DNA of 38,335 nucleotides from an uncultured bacterium (GTDB taxonomy: Bacteria > Verrucomicrobiota > Kiritimatiellia > RFP12 > UBA1067), in the NCBI GenBank assembly GCA_902761035.1, contig CACWIW010000026.1, positions 1 to 38,335 on the forward strand, given 5' to 3'. Under the pieces are notes generated by a model that was given only the letters and a program-made list of their open reading frames with translations, had not been told where the DNA came from and searched no databases. A program made the translations under genes and the position numbers. Of this stretch, positions 24,652 through 30,195 are shown one piece after another (position 1 is the stretch's first letter; each line of letters begins with the position of its first letter).

Positions 24652-25388
24652 AAATGACAGCCGGAATCAGGTCGTGCGCGCTCGCCCTCGTCGCGTTCGC
24701 CGTATGTGCAGCGCAGGGACAGTCGTATCAGCGGCCATCGCCGCTTGAAGAGTTTCGCGCGCGCATGATCGAGCTTCGCAACGGACTGCGCGTCGCACGA
24801 GGGCAATTCACAAAAAAGAAGGTCCCGAATCCGAAGACGCGATTTGAGGAGGTCAAGGACAAGCTTGTGGTGATCGTGTGCGGCGAGAAGGCTGGTTCCG
24901 GCTTCATCGTGCGCGACGGAGGGCGTCCCTACCTCTTCACCAACGCGCACGTAGTCAAGACTGGCGCGGTTATGGCGTACCGGCTTGACGGCACGCGCCT
25001 CGCGTTGGGGCCGCGTGACGACGCTATCGGACGCGACATGGTGCGTTTCGCTTTGGACGGTGCGATGCCGGCCTTTGACCTGGCAGGGGGAGTGCCGAAC
25101 ATTGGAGACCCGGTGGTGGTGCTTGGAAACAGTGACGGACGCGGCGTAGTGACTGAAATCCGTGGGAAGGTCATCGGCGTGGGACCGCGTGAAATCGAAG
25201 TCGACGCGGCGTTTGTCGTAGGCAACAGCGGGAGCCCGGTGCTGGACCGCAACGGGCGCGTGATCGGAATCGCCACGTACCTCCGCGACTGCCGCAATGA
25301 CGATGACTGGTCGAAGACCAACACGCGTTTCAACGGCATCCGCCGCTTCGCGCTGCGTCTGCTAGGTACGCGCTGGTCGCGCAAGTGA
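24648..25388 (+). CDS. Exported trypsin-like serine protease
   Basis: 246 residues. The signal peptide (MKMTAGIRSCALALVAFAVCAAQG) is followed by a short helical region and a trypsin-like domain with His101 (TNAHVV), Asp130 (GRDMVRF) and Ser194 in GNSGSP. Its C-terminus (DDDWSKTNTRFNGIRRFALRL) closely parallels the segment after the catalytic domain in the protease of the GTPase operon (EDWSNSNTRYDGKVRRFAVRL at about 9766-9828). The two are therefore members of one protease subfamily, but this one lacks the GYF-like domain and membrane helix and is secreted. Coupled to the U32 gene by a 4-nt overlap; its target is unknown. Confidence 0.85.
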   Translation: MKMTAGIRSCALALVAFAVCAAQGQSYQRPSPLEEFRARMIELRNGLRVARGQFTKKKVPNPKTRFEEVKDKLVVIVCGEKAGSGFIVRDGGRPYLFTNAHVVKTGAVMAYRLDGTRLALGPRDDAIGRDMVRFALDGAMPAFDLAGGVPNIGDPVVVLGNSDGRGVVTEIRGKVIGVGPREIEVDAAFVVGNSGSPVLDRNGRVIGIATYLRDCRNDDDWSKTNTRFNGIRRFALRLLGTRWSRK

Positions 25389-25409
25389 CATATTCCACAT
25401 TCGGGGGGG

Positions 25410-25901
25410 CTAGTTCCAGCGGACGGGTACCAGATCGCTCTTGAGGTATAGCGGGTGTGAGGGGAATCCATCTTTGGTGAGCTTGAGGTAGTAAAGCGGG
25501 CGGTCCTTCAGGAGCGCGCGGATCTGGTTCTGTCGGTCGTTTAGTGCGGCGTGAGTGCCCCAGGCGCAGATTACCTTGTCCACCTTGGCGGTTTCGGCGA
25601 GAAGGTAGGCGTCGTTTTCGGGTCCGTTGGGGTCGGCAGCGCGTTCCATTTCCTTTGGGTCGGTGGCGCGGAAGGCGAAGGCGTTGAGCATCATGAACGA
25701 ATTGTATCCCCAGGCGGCAGAAAAGCCGCGGATGCGGCGAAGGGTGGGGTCGAGCTGATTCTCGTCCGCCGTGGACGGGTTGAGTGCTATCCACGCGATT
25801 GTCTTCAGCTCGGGTGAAAACATGTCGGCCCAAGAATGGAGCAGCGTGTAGCGGTACACGCGGTCGGGAGAGAAAGCGCAGATGTTTCCTGTTTCGTCCA
25901 T
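25410..25901 (-). CDS. DUF1643 family protein
   Basis: 163 residues on the minus strand, starting at 25901 with MDETGNICAFSPDRVYRYTLL. The longer frame is rejected because its upstream part overlaps the -10 element at 25908-25913. The motifs IALNPSTADENQLDPTLRR, GYNSFMMLNAFAFRATDPKEM and KVICAWGTHA are those of the DUF1643 family, often seen near mobile or restriction-type loci; biochemical role is unknown. It converges with the protease gene; the stops are 21 bp apart. Confidence 0.85.
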   Translation of the reverse strand: MDETGNICAFSPDRVYRYTLLHSWADMFSPELKTIAWIALNPSTADENQLDPTLRRIRGFSAAWGYNSFMMLNAFAFRATDPKEMERAADPNGPENDAYLLAETAKVDKVICAWGTHAALNDRQNQIRALLKDRPLYYLKLTKDGFPSHPLYLKSDLVPVRWN

Positions 25902-25907
25902 GGGCAT

Positions 25908-25916
25908 AGTATACCA
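25908..25916 (-). promoter_or_regulatory. Extended -10 of the DUF1643 gene, TGG-TATACT
   Basis: On the minus strand TGG is followed by TATACT (25913-25908), 6 nt before the ATG at 25901. No Shine-Dalgarno sequence precedes the start, so the mRNA is probably leaderless. The -35 region is poor. Confidence 0.55.
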
Positions 25917-26051
25917 AAACGAAGGCATTCCGCTCACGAAAATCCTCCAGGCAGTCCCCACCCGCCGCGCATTTGCCATGTACTAAGTCTTAAAGTAAGC
26001 ATTCTTGCCGAGATTCCTGCTCGTTTTCGGCAATTTCGTCAAATCTCTCAA

Positions 26052-26079
26052 TTGACTTTCGGGGCAGAAAAGCTATACT
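26052..26079 (+). promoter_or_regulatory. Promoter TTGACT-16-TATACT for the GNAT toxin-antitoxin pair
   Basis: TTGACT (26052-26057) and TATACT (26074-26079) have 16-bp spacing. The start near 26087 gives a leader of about 45 nt that contains the inverted repeat at 26081-26129. Confidence 0.65.
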
Positions 26080-26080
26080 T

Positions 26081-26129
26081 GTACCACTTTCATTAGGGTT
26101 ACTATGCCCTGAAAAGGGAAGTGAGGTAC
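26081..26129. promoter_or_regulatory. Inverted repeat enclosing the antitoxin ribosome binding site
   Basis: GTACCACTT (26081-26089) is matched by AAGTgaGGTAC (26119-26129), and an inner AGGG/CCCT pair lies between. In RNA this would partly hide the GAGG Shine-Dalgarno sequence (26122-26126); in DNA it could be an operator for the antitoxin. Confidence 0.4.
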
Positions 26130-26132
26130 AAA

Positions 26133-26336
26133 ATGGCAATATCAAGTATAACGGCAAACTTCTACACTGACGACCCAAAGGCCGCCAATGCAATCGTGCG
26201 CGCTCTCTTCACGAATGTGAAGCACTCGCCTCGACCGCGTCGGACGGTTAGAGTAGTCGAATTCAAAACCGATGCGGAAAAGCGAGCGTTCATGAGAAAA
26301 GTTGTTCAGAGGGCCAGGGAATGTCACCACGCATAA
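26133..26336 (+). CDS. Putative antitoxin of the GNAT toxin pair
   Basis: 67 residues from ATG 26133, with GAGG upstream (the longer GTG start at 26121 covers the ribosome binding site). It is basic and does not look like the ribbon-helix-helix DUF1778 antitoxins of TacT/AtaT. It contains TANFYTDDPKAANAIVRALF and TDAEKRAFMRKVVQRARE. It overlaps the toxin by 16 nt, has its own promoter and is of the right size and position. Function is inferred from this arrangement. Confidence 0.6.
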   Translation: MAISSITANFYTDDPKAANAIVRALFTNVKHSPRPRRTVRVVEFKTDAEKRAFMRKVVQRARECHHA

Positions 26337-26920
26337 GGTTATTGAAAATATCCGAACTGGAAGACACGGTCGGCAGAGAGGCACTTGCTGACACCTTGGC
26401 GCGTTTTTCTTGTCCATTAAACAAAGAGGTCGAATCATATTTGAAGGACGCTTCCAAGGCGGTGCAATCAAGCTGCATGCCCTCATCGGTTACATATTTG
26501 GCTTTTGATTCGAGAACCAATGATTTGCTTGGCTATTTTACGCTGATGATGAAAGCCTACTCTGTGAGGTCGGATGCTTTGAATTCGGCCAATAAGCGTC
26601 TCATCAGTAGATTTTCAGAAATCGATGCATCTGGGAATTTCACCGCAGCGGTTTATCTGATCGCTCAAATCGGGAAGAACTTCGCATTGCCAGAGGAAGA
26701 TCAGGTTGAAGGCTCTGAACTTCTTATGGCCGCGATGGACGTGTTTTGCGAAACAAAGAGCGCCATCGGCGGGAAACTTGTAATGGTGGAGAGGGAAGTA
26801 GACCGTCCCAAGCTGCTTGAATTCTACAACGACAACGGCTTCAAATCGTGGACAACCCGACGCAACGCCAAGGACGGCATGGTTTACGATCAGATGTTTG
26901 CCGTTCTAGGCGGCAAGTAA
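26321..26920 (+). CDS. GNAT acetyltransferase-type toxin
   Basis: 199 residues. Typical GNAT strands are present: YLAFDSRTNDLLGYFTLMMKAY (about 64-85), then the acetyl-CoA region YLIAQIGKNFALPEEDQVEGSELLMAAMD (about 113-142) and a final FYNDNGFKSW. It resembles acetyltransferases encoded after a small antitoxin gene, some of which acetylate aminoacyl-tRNA and stop translation. That activity is not proved here, as ordinary GNAT enzymes look alike. The length and the overlapping small gene favour a toxin. Confidence 0.7.
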   Translation: MSPRIRLLKISELEDTVGREALADTLARFSCPLNKEVESYLKDASKAVQSSCMPSSVTYLAFDSRTNDLLGYFTLMMKAYSVRSDALNSANKRLISRFSEIDASGNFTAAVYLIAQIGKNFALPEEDQVEGSELLMAAMDVFCETKSAIGGKLVMVEREVDRPKLLEFYNDNGFKSWTTRRNAKDGMVYDQMFAVLGGK

Positions 26921-26965
26921 CAATCTCAAATCGTGGAAGCTGAAATGAAAGGACAAAGCCAAGAT

Positions 26966-27022
26966 GGTAGGGTCACGCGTCCCGCGTGACCGATAAAACG
27001 ATGAGGCGGGGAGAAATCCGCC
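26966..27022. repeat. Modular hairpin repeat, shortened copy 3
   Basis: GGTAGGGTC followed by the CACGCGT/CGCGTGAC dyad matches module a of the copies at 562 and 1200. Fourteen bp further, GGCGG...CCGCC (27005-27022) takes the place of module b with a different loop; module c is missing. It lies between the GNAT toxin gene and the next small gene. Confidence 0.65.
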
Positions 27023-27061
27023 GACGGTAATTTGCAATGCTGGGTACGTGTTAAACTAATT

Positions 27062-27352
27062 ATGGCTAATGCCGTAAAGGAAGAGCTTAAGCTATTGAAG
27101 CGAGCTTTGGCCGATCGAGCTTGCCCGTCCAAAGCAAAGGCTATTGCTGCTGCCAAACGACTTGTACGTAATGGGTTGGTCGCACAGGCCATACCAGGTG
27201 CTATTCTTGTACAGAATGTTCCCCAGCCGGTACTCGATGTGTATCGAACATTTCTTGATGATGTAGGAGATAATACCTTTGTGTATAGTGAGGTTCAGAT
27301 AAAGAAGGTCGTTCGTGCGTTGAAGGGAAATTCAAAGAAAGGTGGTAAGTAA
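27062..27352 (+). CDS. Small protein of unknown function
   Basis: 96 residues from ATG 27062 (an upstream TTG frame start is less likely). It is Lys/Ala/Val-rich and largely helical: KEELKLLKRALADRA, then KAIAAAKRLVRNGLV and a Lys-rich tail KKVVRALKGNSKKGGK. There is no signal peptide or membrane helix. The stop overlaps the lipoprotein start by one base, so the two are cotranscribed. I do not recognise the family. Confidence 0.5.
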   Translation: MANAVKEELKLLKRALADRACPSKAKAIAAAKRLVRNGLVAQAIPGAILVQNVPQPVLDVYRTFLDDVGDNTFVYSEVQIKKVVRALKGNSKKGGK

Positions 27353-27951
27353 TGAAGTTGTCAAGGATTGTAACCATTGTTACGGCGTTGGCATGCGCGG
27401 TTTGTGGCTGTCAGAGCGGGTTGTATAAGATATCAACCTCCGAGGATGGAAAGGAACTCGATTCTAAGATGAATTACTCCGAGGTTTCATCGTTGAGCAC
27501 GGAGACGGAATTTGATTTGAATCAGATGCCCGTGGAAATCGTTCATGGACGAGAAAACCGCATACCGGATGAGCCGGGCGTATCTGGAATGCTTTGGCTC
27601 TTTACGCTTGGCATATTCCCGATGGTCCAGACCGAGTATGTAACACAGGACATTACGGTCAAGACACCGATTGGCATCAAGTGTGGATATTGGCGCGTGG
27701 ATGCAAAGAAATGGTGTGGATGGGTACCGCTGTTTATGGGGTATTCGAGTTCTGCGGACGAACGAGACGCTGATGCCAAGTTGCCGAATCCGAAGATGGA
27801 ACGAAAAGCCAAAGATGTGCTTGTGGATTCTCTAGCACGTGAGTTTTCATACGATTCGTATGTGATTTTTGTACCTTGTGCGCCCAGAAAGGTTGTATTC
27901 CACTGGTCAGGACTGGCAAACAGATATGGAGGACTGGCAAAACAGGGGTAA
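27352..27951 (+). CDS. Putative lipoprotein of unknown function
   Basis: 199 residues. The N-terminus MKLSRIVTIVTALACAVCGC is a lipoprotein signal with a VCGC-type lipobox and acylated Cys20. The mature part is polar, with several Trp and Tyr (GYWRVDAKKWCGWVPLFMGY) and no domain I know. It is one base downstream-overlapped with the small protein gene. Near the 3' end a direct repeat AGGACTGGCAAA(A)CAG occurs at 27909-27923 and 27929-27944, so the C-terminus may have been altered by a duplication. Confidence 0.6.
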   Translation: MKLSRIVTIVTALACAVCGCQSGLYKISTSEDGKELDSKMNYSEVSSLSTETEFDLNQMPVEIVHGRENRIPDEPGVSGMLWLFTLGIFPMVQTEYVTQDITVKTPIGIKCGYWRVDAKKWCGWVPLFMGYSSSADERDADAKLPNPKMERKAKDVLVDSLAREFSYDSYVIFVPCAPRKVVFHWSGLANRYGGLAKQG

Positions 27952-27986
27952 GTAGGATTGTTTTCAAGCGAACGGCAAGATATGCA

Positions 27987-28232
27987 ATGTTTGAGAAAGA
28001 AGACGGCGAGTTTTGGTCTGCCTATCTTCGGAAGTATGTTCCGGCCAAGAAAAAGCAGAAATCACTCACGGACACAATTGGCGATGTGTTGGATAGCGGC
28101 ATATTTGACTATCAGGAAGGGTGGGATGACTTGCTCGAAGAGCGTTGCTACATTTACAAGTCGATGAAGTATGGTACGCGCGTTCTCTTCGGACAGAAAT
28201 CTGGAACACTTGTCCTAGAAGAATACAAATAG
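27987..28232 (+). CDS. Small ORF of unknown function, uncertain start
   Basis: About 81 residues from ATG 27987; the frame is open further back to 27876 but then overlaps the lipoprotein gene. The sequence (DGEFWSAYLRKYVPAKK ... FDYQEGWDDLLEERCYIY) is acidic and aromatic-rich and looks like real protein. There is no clear ribosome binding site. Either it is a short gene or the end of a gene broken by the nearby direct repeat. Confidence 0.4.
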   Translation: MFEKEDGEFWSAYLRKYVPAKKKQKSLTDTIGDVLDSGIFDYQEGWDDLLEERCYIYKSMKYGTRVLFGQKSGTLVLEEYK

Positions 28233-28372
28233 GGAGAAACAATGAAAGGTGCCTCCGAGTAGCCGATGTAGCGACGCGGCGATGACGCCGCATGAGAATC
28301 ATGCAGAACGGGTGTTGTGTGGTCGCTCGCCGAGGCTGCGCTATTTGCGTGATGTTACCGAGATCTACGCGG

Positions 28373-28408
28373 CAAAAACAGGCGGCGCGCGGAGAACCCG
28401 CGCGCCGC
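28373..28408 (-). terminator. Intrinsic terminator of the Gfo/Idh/MocA gene
   Basis: Read on the minus strand, an 11-bp perfect stem GCGGCGCGCGG / CCGCGCGCCGC with a 5-nt loop is followed by TGTTTTTG. It lies about 30 bp after the stop of the minus-strand gene and is its likely terminator. Confidence 0.75.
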
Positions 28409-28436
28409 GTGCGATCCGCCGGATGGCGGAGGCAGC

Positions 28437-30002
28437 TTAGAACTCGAAACCCTTGCGGATGCAGGGCTTGACGAGGGCGTTCGCGTATGTGTTGTCGAAT
28501 TGCTGCTTGCAGGAGCACCACTTCAGCATCTGGTTGGGCAGACGCTGCGCGATGCAGCCTACGAGGATGCCCTCCATCTGCGGGATGGAGTACTCGATGT
28601 CGGAGAAGCAGCGCGAGTGCGTCTGCGCGTAGACCGGGCCGTTGCCGTTGATGGCGTCGAGGAACTCGATGTAGTGTCCGGTGCCGAAGCCCTTCATTTC
28701 CACAGACGCCTTACCGGCGGCAGCGGAGGAGCCGGCACGGAACGGAAGCACGCGCGCGACCTGCTTGGCGGCCTCGTGGGCGAACACGTCCTTGAACTCC
28801 TTATCGTCGTTGAGGGCGATCGCGCACTTCGCGCCGTAATCGTCCTGCATGAGCACCGCGCCCTTGGACCCGATGATGTAGCAGCCGGTGTTGGGCACCT
28901 TGCCCTCGTGCGTCGCGGCCCACTTGGGCATGAGCGCGGCGTCGGGCTTGATGTCGCCGTCATACCAGTAGAGCGTGACGGCCGGGAGCTTCACGCCGGG
29001 ACGGGCGTTCGACTCGCGCTCCTTGTAGGTGAGCTTGACGACGGACTTGAGCGGGTAGGCGACGTCGTTCTCGGACTCGATCTTCGTGCAGATCGCGTCG
29101 GAGACGGCACCGAGCTCGAGGCCGCGGAAGGGCAGGTTCATCGTGTGGCAGGCCATGTCGCCGAAAGCGCCGCAGCCGAAGTCGAAGAAGCCGCGCCACG
29201 TGAAGGTGTGGTACACGTTCTTGCCGAGCTTCCAGGGGTCGTACACGTCGGCGTTCTTCGGGTACTTGTCGAGGAACGGGCGGTCGGCGGCCACGCCAAG
29301 CCACGCGTTCCAGTCGAGGCCCTTGCGGATCGGATCGCCGTTCGGATGGCTCTTGACCCACGCAGCCACGTTCTTGCCCTGCGGCCACACGGGGCGGTTC
29401 GTCCACACGTGGACTTCCTTCACATCGCCGAGGATGCCGCTCTGCAGCACTTCGGTGCAGCGGCGCATGGAGTCGACGGACGAGCCCTGGTTGCCCATCT
29501 GGGTGACGACGCCGTTTTCCTTGGCGGTTTTGTTGAAGTAGTCGAGTTCCCAGAGCGTGCGCACGAGGGGCTTCTGCACATAGACGTGGATGCCCATCTT
29601 CATCGCGCGGATCGCGACGGCGGCGTGCATGTGGTCCGGCGTCGAGATCGTCATCGCGTCGATCTGGAGCTTGGCCTGGTCGTCAAGGAGTTTGCGGTAG
29701 TCCGTGTAGAACGGGATCTTCGCGAGCTTCTCGGCGAGGCCCGGGATCTTCTTCGTGTCCTTCGCGTTGATGGCCTTCCCGCGCATGGAGGCGTCAGCGT
29801 CGCACCAGGCGACGAGCTCCGCGAGGCCGCTCTTGACCATGGGCATCCAGTCGGAGTAGCCCTTGCCCATCACGCCGACCGCCGCGAGGCGGATTTTGCC
29901 GCTGGGGACGCGTGCGGCCGCATGGCCGAATCCCGCGATGCCGAGCGCCGACAGTCCGGCGGCGCCTTTGAGAAACCCTCTTCTGCTTGTCTTTATCGAC
30001 AT
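28437..30002 (-). CDS. Tat-exported Gfo/Idh/MocA-family oxidoreductase
   Basis: 521 residues on the minus strand, with AGGA upstream. The N-terminus MSIKTSRRGFLKGAAGLSALGIAGF is a twin-arginine signal (SRRGFLK), so the folded protein is exported with its cofactor. The Rossmann part starts KIRLAAVGVMGKGYSDW; the family's EKP is QKP here (HVYVQKPL). A C-terminal alpha/beta domain follows, with FTWRGFFDFGCGAFGDMACH. Enzymes of this type oxidise or reduce sugars using NAD(P) in the periplasm, often next to glycan-degrading genes. The divergent neighbour at 30196 fits that. The substrate is unknown. Confidence 0.88.
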   Translation of the reverse strand: MSIKTSRRGFLKGAAGLSALGIAGFGHAAARVPSGKIRLAAVGVMGKGYSDWMPMVKSGLAELVAWCDADASMRGKAINAKDTKKIPGLAEKLAKIPFYTDYRKLLDDQAKLQIDAMTISTPDHMHAAVAIRAMKMGIHVYVQKPLVRTLWELDYFNKTAKENGVVTQMGNQGSSVDSMRRCTEVLQSGILGDVKEVHVWTNRPVWPQGKNVAAWVKSHPNGDPIRKGLDWNAWLGVAADRPFLDKYPKNADVYDPWKLGKNVYHTFTWRGFFDFGCGAFGDMACHTMNLPFRGLELGAVSDAICTKIESENDVAYPLKSVVKLTYKERESNARPGVKLPAVTLYWYDGDIKPDAALMPKWAATHEGKVPNTGCYIIGSKGAVLMQDDYGAKCAIALNDDKEFKDVFAHEAAKQVARVLPFRAGSSAAAGKASVEMKGFGTGHYIEFLDAINGNGPVYAQTHSRCFSDIEYSIPQMEGILVGCIAQRLPNQMLKWCSCKQQFDNTYANALVKPCIRKGFEF

Positions 30003-30142
30003 TTTGTTTATCCTTATTGGTTGTGAGTGGCTAAGCCACGTAAACGGAACGTCAATAGCATATCATTTCAGCGGCTGTATGGCAAGCATGAGAATTTGCT
30101 TTCGAGGAACCCGTATTTCGTTCGTACACGGGCGGAGATTTT

Positions 30143-30151
30143 TGGTATACT
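30143..30151 (+). promoter_or_regulatory. Extended -10 TGG-TATACT of the glycan operon
   Basis: TTTGG followed by TATACT (30146-30151) lies 45 nt before the ATG at 30196. The -35 region (TTCGTACA) is weak. The region between it and the divergent oxidoreductase gene is about 140 bp. Confidence 0.5.
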
Positions 30152-30195
30152 TGTCGCCATGGGCACCTTGATTTCGCCAACAGTAAAAAGGCACG

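Noticed and set aside
28240..28262. Six-codon frame MKGASE behind a good Shine-Dalgarno site
   Set aside because: Too short to call; it may be the start of a decayed gene.
28500..30026. Long plus-strand open frame of 508 codons opposite the Gfo/Idh/MocA gene
   Set aside because: It mirrors the real minus-strand gene, is dominated by Arg, His, Val and Ala as expected for the antisense of GC-rich coding DNA, and has no ribosome binding site.
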